Source: an uncultured bacterium (GTDB lineage: Bacteria; Verrucomicrobiota; Lentisphaeria; Victivallales; UBA1829). Taken from it: a stretch of DNA of 60,431 nucleotides. The stretch spans positions 1 to 60,431 of the forward strand of contig CASEYW010000064.1 in NCBI GenBank assembly GCA_949292215.1. Direction: 5' to 3'. Below, in pieces: positions 8,579-16,838 of the stretch (positions are counted from its first letter, which is position 1; the number at the start of each line of letters is the position of its first letter). Both the position numbers and the translations under genes were made by a program. The notes beneath the pieces are model-generated. The model saw only the letters and a program-made list of their open reading frames with translations, did no database searches and was not told the DNA's origin.

Positions 8579-9448
8579 TTATTTCCAGTTCCCGAGGTGG
8601 CGCTGAAACGCCCGGTAATCCCTGGGTGCCGAGCTGGTGAATTTTCGGAAATCGGAGGAAAAATGAAATTGATTGCTGTATCCGAGACGCTGGGAAATTT
8701 CTTTGATGGAGAGTCCTGTCTGAAGCAGATAAATGGCGCGTTCCATTTTCCGGTTCATCCGATAGCGCATCGGGGTGATGTCGAGATGCTTGCGCATCAG
8801 GGCAGTAACGCCTGATTTGCTCAATCCGGTATGGCGCATCAGGTCGGCAATTGTGATTTTGCGTTCCAGGTCAGTTTCCAGAAATTCGAGAATTCTGGCG
8901 AGGGGTGTGTTGGAATCCGTCTGTTTCTGCTGTTTTTTCAAGGCCAGTTCTGCAACCAGACCGTAGGTGAGTTCCATCAGATGAAGGAATTCCGTCCGAT
9001 CCGCGGTATCGGTTCGTTCCCCGACCCGCCGCAGACGGAGCAGGTAGGTTTCATCAATCTCCATCAGAAATGCTTTTTCCAGTTTCAGCGAGGAGAGAAT
9101 TGAGGTCAGATGGCATCCCTTGATCTCAAGAATATTCGCATGATAGGGTTGTTCATTCTCGTAATAATATTCCTGGAATTCCGGAACGAAAAGGAGCTTT
9201 CCCGGTGTAATGCGGAATTCCTGGCCACCTGTGCGGCAGAGAAATTCTCCGGAGGCTGCCGTCATCAGCATGCAGAAACAGACCGGGCGGGAATCGTACC
9301 ATGCTGGCAGTTCCTGAATGTAATCCTCATAACAGAACGGAAACAGCGGCAGATCCAGATCGAAGTGCAGGCGGAGCAGGTAGCGGTTGTGAAAGCTGAA
9401 TTTCCCGTAGGTTTTTGACTGAGTGGTTTTTTTGGTCGATCTTGCCAT
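8579..9448 (-). CDS. AraC-family transcriptional regulator
   Basis: A 289-residue regulator. The N-terminal ~150 residues form a cupin-like sensor (for example GGQEFRITPGKLLFVPEF). The C-terminal ~100 residues carry two helix-turn-helix motifs: KITIADLMRHTGLSKSGVTALMRKHL and SIKEISQRLGYSNQFHFSSDFRKF (shown in part). The frame is open to 9637, but a promoter at 9565-9592 places transcription start near 9558, so ATG 9448 (MARSTKK) is chosen. It lies between two glycosidase cassettes, has its own promoter, and is the obvious candidate activator of one or both. The effector is probably a sugar; this is inferred from family and context. Confidence 0.9.
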   Translation of the reverse strand: MARSTKKTTQSKTYGKFSFHNRYLLRLHFDLDLPLFPFCYEDYIQELPAWYDSRPVCFCMLMTAASGEFLCRTGGQEFRITPGKLLFVPEFQEYYYENEQPYHANILEIKGCHLTSILSSLKLEKAFLMEIDETYLLRLRRVGERTDTADRTEFLHLMELTYGLVAELALKKQQKQTDSNTPLARILEFLETDLERKITIADLMRHTGLSKSGVTALMRKHLDITPMRYRMNRKMERAIYLLQTGLSIKEISQRLGYSNQFHFSSDFRKFTSSAPRDYRAFQRHLGNWK

Positions 9449-9564
9449 TCTGTGCCTTGCCGTAGAGGATTTTCCGGTTCTGTTTACCGAGTTGAAACAT
9501 TTCCTGTCCGAAAGGGAGATCGGTCCGGGGGCGGCGGACCGTCCGGATCTTTCCGCAAGAGTAC

Positions 9565-9592
9565 AGTATAGCATGTTCCCGCTGTTTTGCAA
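9565..9592 (-). promoter_or_regulatory. promoter of the AraC gene
   Basis: Minus strand: TTGCAA (9592-9587), 16-base spacer, TATACT (9570-9565). The leader to ATG 9448 is about 110 bases. Confidence 0.65.
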
Positions 9593-9650
9593 ACGGGGGA
9601 ACGGATTTTCCGCTTCCGTTCCGGAGAGCTGTTCCACAGGGGCGGTTTTT

Positions 9651-10349
9651 TCAGGGATTCATTCGGAAACTGTACGGATAGATACCGCCTTTCAGAATGA
9701 TTCCCTCGGAAATCGAGTTGACGGAGAGATCGGCGTAGGAGGCGTTTGCATATCGGAAATCGTCATGCCGCAGATGAATGACTTTGGAGGAGGCTGCGGC
9801 AATGGTTCCTCCCTGAGAGATCTCGTTCGCCTGGGAATAGTCGTTTCCTCCGGCGAACCGGGTGGAGTCCGCTGCGAGGAGGTCCCTGCGAGTCATTTTC
9901 GAGCGTTTCCGGCAGGCGTAGTAACCGGAGAGGGGGGCCGGGTCGCCGTAGTCGACGGAATTTCCGTTGGGGATTCCGTAAGTCTGCTGATTGTGCGTAT
10001 AAGTCGTCGTATCGAAAAAGTAGGGCGGATACGACTGGCACAGGAGAACGTTCCGCTGCGACGGGGTGTCTTTCATATAAGAGAGTTGGCGGAAGAGGTG
10101 TGCCCATGGCCGGACGGACCAGGAGCCGTCCTGATTTTTTGACATCATGGTACTTGCAATGAAAAAGTCGTTGTGGTCGTCGGCGTAATTGGAAAACCAG
10201 AGGCCGAGCTGCCTCAGATTGCTTTTGCATTGGATGGACTGCGCCTTCCCGCGTGCCTTGTTCAAGGCAGGAAGAAGCAATGCGGCAAGGATCGCTATGA
10301 TGGCAATGGTGACCAGAAGTTCCACAAGTGTGAAAGAATGTTTTCTCAT
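9651..10349 (-). CDS. type II pseudopilin-like protein
   Basis: 232 residues with a short basic leader (MRKHS), the motif [24 protein letters not shown], and a soluble domain typical of PVC pseudopilins ([20 protein letters not shown]). The C-terminal DGH signature is degenerate here (ASYADLSV). It starts 18 bases after the large glycosidase at 10368 and is the last gene of the GntR-glycosidase-pseudopilin operon. It is presumably processed by a prepilin peptidase and held in the inner membrane or a pseudopilus. A role in handling the partner enzyme is inferred from the repeated pairing in this window. Confidence 0.88.
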   Translation of the reverse strand: MRKHSFTLVELLVTIAIIAILAALLLPALNKARGKAQSIQCKSNLRQLGLWFSNYADDHNDFFIASTMMSKNQDGSWSVRPWAHLFRQLSYMKDTPSQRNVLLCQSYPPYFFDTTTYTHNQQTYGIPNGNSVDYGDPAPLSGYYACRKRSKMTRRDLLAADSTRFAGGNDYSQANEISQGGTIAAASSKVIHLRHDDFRYANASYADLSVNSISEGIILKGGIYPYSFRMNP

Positions 10350-10367
10350 GTTTCGGATCTCCTCAGG

Positions 10368-13300
10368 TTATTTCAAAATCATCCAGTTGAATCCGTCGAC
10401 GTTTTTGCCGCGGCCGATTCCATCGGCCCATTCGATGAATCTGACACGTCCCTGTCCGTCATTTTCATTGACGAGAAAATTCATGCGGAATGTTGCGTTG
10501 GTCCGGTTCTCGATTCTAAGAACGGAGAGGGGAATGCGGATCCGGTATTCCGTCACGCCCTTCTTTCGAGTGACGGAGGCCGGGAACTGCTTCCATTCTC
10601 CGATCCATTTCTGTTCCGGCGCGATATGGCACCAGACCATCGCCGGTCCTTGCCCCGAGCCAGCCATGGTGAATTCGAAGTGTGAACCATCCGATCCTCC
10701 GATTCCGAATTGCACACTGTCATCCCGCCAGGTGAATTCCGGGGATTCCGAGACGCAGTGTTTGTCATCCGTGACATCGGCCGCAATCAGAAGCTCCTTT
10801 TCCTTTCGAGAGACCTTTACGGTCACACTGAGATCCTGTGCTCCCTTCCATGCGGGAATATGGGGATCATAACGGAAATCGGCCACATGAACTTTCTGAT
10901 TGAGTTGCAACGTCGCCGCCTGCTGTTTTCCCTCCATCGGAACCGGGGTGCAGAGCCGGATGGAGACTGGAAAATGGAAGGAAAGAACGCCGCTCTTTTT
11001 TTCCACTCTGACCTGGAGGGGGATTTCCGCCGTGTCTGAATTTTTCCCAGCAGGCGGTACGACGGCATCAACATTCGCAGTGGCATTTCCGCCGGAGGAT
11101 ACCGGAATTCGGAGAGTTCCGGCACCCGCGTTCAAATGGAAGACCGCGTCTTCGCCGGAGGGGGCGTTGAGACGGAATTTCAGGACGGTTTTTTCATTCG
11201 GGACACCCGCGGGCAGTTCCAGAAACTCCACCGGGGATTTCCCGGGACGGAATGAGCCTCGGGAATAGGAAAGATACGATGGCTGTCCGGGCAGAATCCG
11301 GAAGATGGTCCCGTTTTTGGATTCCACGGTTTCCGATTTCCCGTACATGTCGGTAAAAACAATGCTGCCGGAGCCTTCGAGCGTCAATGGGATGCGCTGA
11401 CCGCCAACTGTCGGCCAGACGGCGATGACATCTCTGTTTTCAAAACATTTCCGGAATTGATATGCCGTCAGCGAGGGATGAAGCCGGATCTCCTTGCCGC
11501 GTTCCGTATTGGACAGCTGGCGGATCAGTTCATTGTACGCAGGAACCATCGGTTTCGGGCGGTTGTCGGCATTGAACATTCCGAACGAATCATCCGCTCC
11601 GGGGTCCAGATCCCAGTAGTCGCGCAGGATGAAGAAAATAAAGAATTTGGTGTTGAAGGTTTTTGCATAGATGATTTTCCGGATCATTTGCGGGGCATGG
11701 GCGAGAATGCTTTCCGCCGTGTAGCCTCCGCGTTCCCCGGATTCGGTGTTGCAGAGGGGGTAATCCGGATCTCCATAGACTTTTTTCAGAAGATCGCACA
11801 TGAATGCCTGGCTCTCTTTGTAGGCATCAAGCAGACCGTGGGAGTGAAAGCAGGCAACGTCGATGTCGTTTTTGCCTCCGGAGATCATTTGCATCGTGTT
11901 TTCCCGGCGTCCCTCCCGGTTTGCCGTGGTGACTCCGCTGTTGAGAATTTTCAGGTTCGGCATGATACGGTCTCGTTCTTCGCGAAGAATGCGGAGGGTC
12001 TGTACATAATGTTCCATGGAGTCATCGAAGGTTTTTCCGTCCGCCTCGTTCCACCACTCGAAATATTTGACAGCCGGATAGCGGGACAGAAAGGTCAGCA
12101 CTCTGCGGATATGGGTCCGGAAGGCCTCCAGATTGCCTCCGACATATTTGGTGGAGGTGCCTTTCCCCCGCACATATTCCGGAACGCCGAACATATAAGA
12201 GTAGCAGATGTCCACACCCGCCTCCTGAAGAGTCCGGATGGGGCGACCCATATCGGTATAGTTTTCAATTCCGGCACCCTGTTCGATGCGGTCCCCGGTT
12301 ACGGTTTCCCGCATGATATCGATTCCCAGTTCGCGGAGCCACTGACTGTGAAGCCGTCCTGCGCCTCGCCCGTATCCGGAACCGGCGCCCATTACACCGA
12401 ACTGCATTCCGGAGCGGTTGATCCGTTTCCCGTTCGGACGGAAAACGGCGATCCAGTCCAGATAGGTTTCCTTCGTGCCGTCCTCCCCGGTCCAGAGAAG
12501 ATTGGCATGATAACTCCCGATCGGCTGGCCTGGTACCTGAAACGCAATTACGGGTCGTCCATTCGGAGGCAGCAGCGCTTTTTTTGTGCTGCGGAAAACT
12601 TCCCGGAAATTGGAGTCCATCAGCTGGAAGGAAAGAGTTCCCTGCATCGTCTTTTCTCCTGCATGGTTGAGCCGGTAAGAGACGCGGAAGGGTTTTCCGG
12701 GTTCTCTTGCCGCAGGCTCCATTTCGGGAAGAATCCGGAGTGCCATTGCCGTGCTGAATTCGCCCTTCAGGGAAATATCATCAAGATAAATATAGTTTCT
12801 GCCTTTAGGAGCCTCCAGAAAAATGCCCCACAGACGACAGGGAAATATGATGGAGTTGTATTCTTTCACCGTTTCAGCATTCAACGGGTAGGAGATGTGA
12901 CGCCACTCTTTCGATGCTCCGACGTCGCGGGGCGGAAGAATGACCTTAGTGCCGCGTGCGTCTTGAAGACGGAAGCCGATGCGGCAGGGAATCCCGCGGG
13001 TGTTTACATCGAATTCAACGGAATGGACTTTGACCGTTCCGGCGTTGAACGGACGGAACCGGCGGTATTCGAGATGCCCTCCGTTTTTATAAGAGCCGTC
13101 AAAATCGAAATCGGCACGTCCGGCAAATCCGTCGGGACGGTCCGGATGCGGCTCTCCGGCGAGTGTGAGACCGGTTCCGAAGGCACGTCCCGGAGTGGTC
13201 CCGGGGCCTTGCAGACCGCGCCAGCCGCCGAGGTCGTTGAACGATTCCACCAGGAAGGTTCCCGTCATGGTTTCCGCCTGTTTCTTTTCGCCTTTTTTCA

Positions 13301-14030
13301 CGGGTTTCAACCCCCTGAGATCGGAATCGCTTAAAGCGCTTTTGTAAAGACGGACCTCGTCGATTTCTATGCGGATTCCACCCGCCTTCCGGACACGTCC
13401 GAGCAGGAATTTCCGGAAATCCGCAAGCCCGTTCGGAGCCCAGGCACGTTTCGTTTTGAATTCTCCGTTCAGATAGATGGTCTGATGGCCCGTTGTTCCG
13501 TCGAACGTAAAGGCGATTTCATTGAATTGCGTCTGATCCCGGAGACACGAAAGGCCGGCACCGAACTCGCTTTTTTTTCTGTCTGCCGTAGTTCCGTAGA
13601 AGCAGGCTCCGTTGATCGGAATGTAATACAGCCCGGCGGAAATCTGTTTCCAGTCGGCGGGGGCGTCTGCATTCAGGAATGCCTGGTAGACGAATCCGGA
13701 CATATTTTTCGGTTCAAAGAAGCGAACCCTCATCCAGAGAGTCATTCCTTTTGCGAGGAGTTGCCGGATGGCCGGATCTTCCGCAAGTTTTCCGGTCGAG
13801 AGAAGGGCGCCTCCACCCAGACGGACGGTTCCTTCTTTTGTCAGTTCAAAAAGCCGGTCGCCGCCGGGAAAACTTTTTTCGAGAGGATAGCGGCCCGAAG
13901 TATCCGTCAAAGCGCTTGTTTCGTTGTCGCCGTTGAAGGTCCATGCTGCAACGAGCTGTTCGTCTAGATAACCGGCGCTTAATGTGCTTCCCACTAAAAA
14001 CAAGAGGGCGCAGACTTTAATTTTTTTCAT
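10368..14030 (-). CDS. secreted glycosidase: LamG + clan-A TIM barrel + CBM9-like
   Basis: 1220 residues with a signal peptide (MKKIKVCALLFLVGSTLSA). Residues ~25-230 form a LamG/concanavalin-like domain (LVAAWTFNGD, EIDEVRLYKSALSDSDL). A second beta-sandwich follows at ~255-430. The (beta/alpha)8 domain at ~530-870 has WWNEADG near residue 660 (general acid/base Glu after Asn, as in clan GH-A) and CNTESGERG near 763 (probable nucleophile Glu), which is GH39/GH5-like. The last ~180 residues resemble a CBM9-type domain (LLIAADVTDD, DDSVQFGIGG). The start overlaps the upstream GntR-type gene by 14 bases, showing translational coupling. Substrate is unknown; a xylan- or host-glycan-like polymer is plausible. 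Confidence 0.85.
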   Translation of the reverse strand: MKKIKVCALLFLVGSTLSAGYLDEQLVAAWTFNGDNETSALTDTSGRYPLEKSFPGGDRLFELTKEGTVRLGGGALLSTGKLAEDPAIRQLLAKGMTLWMRVRFFEPKNMSGFVYQAFLNADAPADWKQISAGLYYIPINGACFYGTTADRKKSEFGAGLSCLRDQTQFNEIAFTFDGTTGHQTIYLNGEFKTKRAWAPNGLADFRKFLLGRVRKAGGIRIEIDEVRLYKSALSDSDLRGLKPVKKGEKKQAETMTGTFLVESFNDLGGWRGLQGPGTTPGRAFGTGLTLAGEPHPDRPDGFAGRADFDFDGSYKNGGHLEYRRFRPFNAGTVKVHSVEFDVNTRGIPCRIGFRLQDARGTKVILPPRDVGASKEWRHISYPLNAETVKEYNSIIFPCRLWGIFLEAPKGRNYIYLDDISLKGEFSTAMALRILPEMEPAAREPGKPFRVSYRLNHAGEKTMQGTLSFQLMDSNFREVFRSTKKALLPPNGRPVIAFQVPGQPIGSYHANLLWTGEDGTKETYLDWIAVFRPNGKRINRSGMQFGVMGAGSGYGRGAGRLHSQWLRELGIDIMRETVTGDRIEQGAGIENYTDMGRPIRTLQEAGVDICYSYMFGVPEYVRGKGTSTKYVGGNLEAFRTHIRRVLTFLSRYPAVKYFEWWNEADGKTFDDSMEHYVQTLRILREERDRIMPNLKILNSGVTTANREGRRENTMQMISGGKNDIDVACFHSHGLLDAYKESQAFMCDLLKKVYGDPDYPLCNTESGERGGYTAESILAHAPQMIRKIIYAKTFNTKFFIFFILRDYWDLDPGADDSFGMFNADNRPKPMVPAYNELIRQLSNTERGKEIRLHPSLTAYQFRKCFENRDVIAVWPTVGGQRIPLTLEGSGSIVFTDMYGKSETVESKNGTIFRILPGQPSYLSYSRGSFRPGKSPVEFLELPAGVPNEKTVLKFRLNAPSGEDAVFHLNAGAGTLRIPVSSGGNATANVDAVVPPAGKNSDTAEIPLQVRVEKKSGVLSFHFPVSIRLCTPVPMEGKQQAATLQLNQKVHVADFRYDPHIPAWKGAQDLSVTVKVSRKEKELLIAADVTDDKHCVSESPEFTWRDDSVQFGIGGSDGSHFEFTMAGSGQGPAMVWCHIAPEQKWIGEWKQFPASVTRKKGVTEYRIRIPLSVLRIENRTNATFRMNFLVNENDGQGRVRFIEWADGIGRGKNVDGFNWMILK

Positions 14031-15096
14031 TTTTTTTTCCCTTTCTGCAGGTTTCTCCCGCGAAGATCAGTTCCTCTTCACGCAGTTGAGCGGAGTTGAT
14101 GTTGTAAACCATCCGGTCCGGAGCCGGAGCAATCCCGAGATAATGTTCAAAGAGTTCATTAAAGATCGGGGTCATGTCCGGCCGCCGGATTCCTGTGATT
14201 CGCGGTGTGTTGTAGCAGGCCTGTTCCGGCTGACCGAAAGCCAGAACCGATACCTCTTCCGGGACTCTGATGTTCCGGTCTGCAAGAACCCGCAGAGCTC
14301 CACGAGCCTCATCCACCGTATTGCAGAAATAGGCATCCGGCAACGCAGGATCGCGTTCGAGCACTTCGGTCAGAAAGTGATAGGCCGTAATGTGCGGAAC
14401 CTCGTGTTCTCCGTTGATCCTTTTCAGGGATTTTCCGGAAAGTTTCAATTTTCTCAGACTTCTTTCCCAAACGATCTCCCGGAAGGATTTTTCCGGGCTG
14501 GACGGGTTCGGGCAGCAGAGATAGTCGATGGTCCGGCAGCCGCGTTTGGCCGCATAGCGGAGGAGCCTTTCAATGGATGTTTCATCAATGCCGTTCAGAT
14601 AGCGGAACCCGAGTCTGGTATGATCATGAAACATGGTCACAATTTTATCCTTGTGGCGTTTCAGTTTCTGCTGAAGCAGGTACGGCGGTTCCAAATCCAG
14701 AAACATGAGATCAAATTCACCGTCGCATGCCGAATAGATGGCGGGATCATCCTGATTCAGATAGAGGACTTCAGTCAATTCGCAGGAGTAGCGGAGGCAG
14801 GCTTCCCGAATCCAGTTCAGCCAGCAGTTTGAACGCAGTGTTTGTGCCCAGTGAACAAAAAGGACTCGCAACCGGCAGGGGGCTGTGTGGCCTGCCGGAA
14901 TCAGGCGTCCGTTTTCGAGTTGAACCACTTCTCCGCTGTTTTTCAGAAGCTGCATAGCTTCCCGCATACTGACATAGCTGATACCAAGTTCTTTTGCCAG
15001 CATCGGAGCTCCGGGAAGACCGCTATAGCGATATTGTCCGTTCCGAATTCTTTGCCGGAGAATTTCCGCTGCAAGTTTTTGTCGGTTCTTTTCCAT
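14017..15096 (-). CDS. GntR/LacI-type hybrid transcriptional regulator
   Basis: 359 residues. The N-terminal ~70 residues are a GntR winged helix (ILRQRIRNGQY, LAKELGISYVSMREAMQLL). The rest is a LacI/periplasmic-binding-like effector domain (RVLFVHWAQ, PDAYFCNTVDEARGALRVL, VPEEVSVLAFGQPE). Such proteins usually repress sugar operons and release DNA on sugar binding. It is the first gene of an operon with the LamG glycosidase and a pseudopilin. Its promoter is near consensus and carries a palindrome over the start of transcription, which suggests autorepression of the whole operon. Confidence 0.88.
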   Translation of the reverse strand: MEKNRQKLAAEILRQRIRNGQYRYSGLPGAPMLAKELGISYVSMREAMQLLKNSGEVVQLENGRLIPAGHTAPCRLRVLFVHWAQTLRSNCWLNWIREACLRYSCELTEVLYLNQDDPAIYSACDGEFDLMFLDLEPPYLLQQKLKRHKDKIVTMFHDHTRLGFRYLNGIDETSIERLLRYAAKRGCRTIDYLCCPNPSSPEKSFREIVWERSLRKLKLSGKSLKRINGEHEVPHITAYHFLTEVLERDPALPDAYFCNTVDEARGALRVLADRNIRVPEEVSVLAFGQPEQACYNTPRITGIRRPDMTPIFNELFEHYLGIAPAPDRMVYNINSAQLREEELIFAGETCRKGKKNEKN

Positions 15097-15121
15097 AAAA
15101 AAATCTTTTTTTTAATGTTTT

Positions 15122-15170
15122 TATATAGTTTTCTATATATTATTATACGATATTCCGATTATTTTGTCAA
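15122..15170 (-). promoter_or_regulatory. promoter plus palindromic operator for the GntR operon
   Basis: Minus strand: TTGACA (15170-15165), 17-base spacer, TATAAT (15147-15142), a perfect consensus promoter. Directly downstream, covering the expected transcription start near 15135, is TATATAGTTTTCTATATA (15122-15139), a perfect 7-base inverted repeat around TTTT. Such a site can block transcription and is probably bound by the GntR-type protein. Confidence 0.8.
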
Positions 15171-15542
15171 GAGGAATGAAAGGAATTTTTCTGAAAAATC
15201 TTGGGGCGATTGATATGACATTCGGGGAAGGGGAACGGGGAGGGCATTCATTTATTTCACAGGGGTTCCGGGAAAGATCGTGCAGTTTTTATTGTTCCAT
15301 TGCTGGAAACTATGGAAAGGTGCTGCATTGTTTCCGAAGAGGATCAGAATTTTCCATTTGTCTCATGAAATTGAAAAATTCGGTGAGAACTTCATTTTTT
15401 GCTTGTATTTGATTTGCAGTAGGATACAAAGATTGAACATTGCTGCTTTTATAAAATGGGAGATCAGTTTTTTAATTGATGTAAAAAAAAAGATTTTTTG
15501 ACTTGAAAATCCATAATTGAGAATTAAATTATGAATGATGTG
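15171..15542. other. AT-rich intergenic region without a gene
   Basis: About 370 bases upstream of the minus-strand GntR operon. Short frames (for example 15280-15501 +) have no ribosome site or known motif. Poly-A/T tracts are common. I see no gene here. Confidence 0.6.
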
Positions 15543-15571
15543 TCAATCACGGGGATTTTTTTCGTGATTGA
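15543..15571. repeat. 9-base perfect inverted repeat
   Basis: TCAATCACG (15543-15551) and CGTGATTGA (15563-15571) around an 11-base loop ending in seven T. It lies about 23 bases before the -10-like TATATT at 15594, so it may be an operator for the transcript starting near 15606. Confidence 0.5.
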
Positions 15572-15593
15572 TTCAGTGCTTTTTGAAAACCGT

Positions 15594-15599
15594 TATATT
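15594..15599 (+). promoter_or_regulatory. -10-like element before the structured RNA
   Basis: TATATT lies 7 bases before the predicted 5' end near 15606. A clear -35 box is lacking: TTGATT at 15568-15573 is 20 bases away and TTCAGT at 15572-15577 is 16 away. The call is weak without an activator. Confidence 0.35.
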
Positions 15600-15601
15600 T
15601 C

Positions 15602-15753
15602 AGCAAATGCGACGGAAACCGACCAAGTAGAATTTGTATTTGCTCTGAAATACGCATGAAATGTGCCGGTAGGATGACTGTTGATACAGGTCTTATCGGG
15701 CGCTTCTTTGTACTTCAGAGCAGGTTCTTGGTCGGACCTCCGTCGGCGTGCTT
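15602..15753 (+). ncRNA. candidate structured RNA (6S-like topology or regulatory leader)
   Basis: A chain of nested helices is visible. AGCA/TGCT (15602-15605 with 15748-15751) and CGACGGA/TCCGTCG (15610-15616 with 15739-15745) come first. Next is CCGACCAAG/CTTGGTCGG (15619-15627 with 15727-15735). An asymmetric bubble of 14 and 5 bases follows. The apical arm is GCTCTGAA-A-TAC with GTA-C-TTCAGAGC (15642-15653 with 15710-15721), then a 12-pair helix with one bulged G (15663-15674 with 15691-15703), then CTGT-TGAT-ACAG (15678-15689). A closing stem, a large central bubble and a terminal arm are the shape of 6S RNA, but I do not see its conserved bases. It could equally be the 5' leader of the Tad locus. 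Strand is chosen from the TATATT box and the downstream terminator. Confidence 0.5.
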
Positions 15754-16043
15754 GGGAGCGTTCGGTTCTTTTAGAATGTTTTCAAGCATGCTGAATTTCT
15801 CTGCGGAAGTTGGGGAATCGGCAGGCGCCAGGAGAGAGGGTTCTGTCGATGAGAAACATGACAAAAACAGAGAATGCAGAAGTTCCGGTTGTTTTGACTG
15901 GTGCTTTGGCCGTGGTCGGGCGAAATGCTGCCTGCACGAATTTGTTTTCCCGTAAGACCTGTATCTCTCCTGCTGAAATATATTCGGTTTTTTCCCTTTT
16001 GTCTGGAATTTTCCCTGCTGTTGGGGATTCCTCCTCTTTTTTC
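15754..16043. other. region between the RNA candidate and the terminator; no firm gene
   Basis: A frame from ATG 15852 (GAGAGGG eight bases upstream) runs without a stop through the terminator into the first pilin, giving a 186-residue product. Its N-terminal ~85 residues look like no known protein, and a pilin leader that long is unlikely. I treat the stretch as untranslated leader or spacer. Confidence 0.45.
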
Positions 16044-16079
16044 GCCGCGAAATCCGTATTCGGGTTTTCGCGGCTTTTT
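16044..16079 (+). terminator. strong intrinsic terminator / possible attenuator before the Tad locus
   Basis: GCCGCGAAATCCG pairs with CGGGTTTTCGCGGC around a TATT loop (about 13 pairs including one wobble, one bulged T), followed by TTTTT. It ends only ~30 bases before the likely start of the first pilin gene. It therefore either ends an upstream RNA or attenuates transcription into the Tad locus. Confidence 0.85.
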
Positions 16080-16109
16080 GTTGTCCGGATTTCGGAATGG
16101 CCAGGTGCC

Positions 16110-16412
16110 TTGCGGCAAACAGGGGGAACGCTCTGCAAACTCCTGAATGGATTTTTACGGGCCTCCGGAGGCAGCGTTATGATGGAATACCTGATTCTGA
16201 ATTTCTGGATTCTTGTGATGATTGTGTTTGCCGGACATTTTTTCTTTGATCCGTCCGGCGGCATTGCCGGAGAGAATACCTATCGAATTGACCCTGCCAC
16301 GGGAGAGATTGCCGTGGGAGCGGAAACGACCAGGCAGTACGGATTGCTTGGAAATGTGTTTCTGGAACGTTATCGGCAGATGGTGAAAGTGATTTCGATG
16401 CCGTTTCCATGA
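16110..16412 (+). CDS. Flp-like class IVb prepilin
   Basis: A small pilin-like protein. After a leader ending ASGG come SVMMEYLILNFWILVMIVFAG, matching the Flp/Tad rule of Gly, cleavage, then a segment with E-Y and a membrane helix. It differs from the next gene's protein but shares G-x-V-M-M-E-Y. Only a start upstream of ATG 16179 includes the Gly and a basic leader. TTG 16110 gives a 21-residue leader with Arg and Lys, and 100 residues in all. ATG 16179 has a fine GGAGG but would give a leaderless product. The start is uncertain, but the mature part is convincing. It is the first gene of the Tad locus. Confidence 0.65.
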   Translation: MRQTGGTLCKLLNGFLRASGGSVMMEYLILNFWILVMIVFAGHFFFDPSGGIAGENTYRIDPATGEIAVGAETTRQYGLLGNVFLERYRQMVKVISMPFP

Positions 16413-16484
16413 GAATAAAACGATTTTCGTCCGGCATGGGGCCGGGCGAAGCAGATAAACTCCCGTAACAGAAGGTTAGGGAAA

Positions 16485-16838
16485 ATGAAAAACAAACGTT
16501 TTTTGAAGAAGGCGACGAATTCATTCGTCGGTCGCATCCTTCGCCGACTTGTCGGTGAGGAAACTGGGACGGTCATGATGGAGTACATTGTGATTGGTCT
16601 GTTGATTGCTGCTGTTGCAGTTGTCGCAATTGGTTATTTTGGCAACGGAATCACAAGTATGTTTACGGCGCTGAATCAGGTCGTAGCTGCTCAGCCGACA
16701 GCGGCAGGAGAGACTGTGACGCAGGTGAAGACGGATGCGAATTCCGGAGTGACCGCATCGCAGACACATACCGGTGTCATCCACACGAACAATGGAACCG
16801 CCCAGGATGCCGGAACAACCACGGGTCAAGGCTGGTAA
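16485..16838 (+). CDS. flp: Flp-like major pilin candidate
   Basis: 117 residues. A basic leader of about 29 residues ends EETG, followed by TVMMEYIVIGLLIAAVAVVAIGYFGNGI, the classic Flp/Tad class IVb pilin pattern (cleavage after Gly, Glu at +5, Tyr at +6, one helix). The mature tail is short, Thr/Gln/Gly-rich and probably exposed. A GGTTAGGGA ribosome site precedes ATG. The stop overlaps the start of the prepilin peptidase gene by one base. It is probably polymerised by the CpaF/TadB/TadC motor encoded downstream and exits through the CpaC secretin. Confidence 0.85.
   Translation: MKNKRFLKKATNSFVGRILRRLVGEETGTVMMEYIVIGLLIAAVAVVAIGYFGNGITSMFTALNQVVAAQPTAAGETVTQVKTDANSGVTASQTHTGVIHTNNGTAQDAGTTTGQGW

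Noticed and set aside
9449..9637. Upstream start of the AraC gene at 9637
   Set aside because: It lies before the promoter at 9565-9592, and the added residues look non-coding.
11457..13334. 625-residue open frame on plus
   Set aside because: It is antisense to the LamG glycosidase, has no known domain or ribosome site, and arises from codon bias in the real gene.
13323..13340. AAGCGCTT-like palindrome as a cre-type operator
   Set aside because: It lies inside the glycosidase coding sequence (CGCTTAAAGCGCTTTT) and has no promoter nearby.
15606..16079. RNase P RNA or tmRNA in the gene-free region
   Set aside because: I searched for the conserved RNase P core and for tmRNA acceptor and tag-peptide features and saw none.
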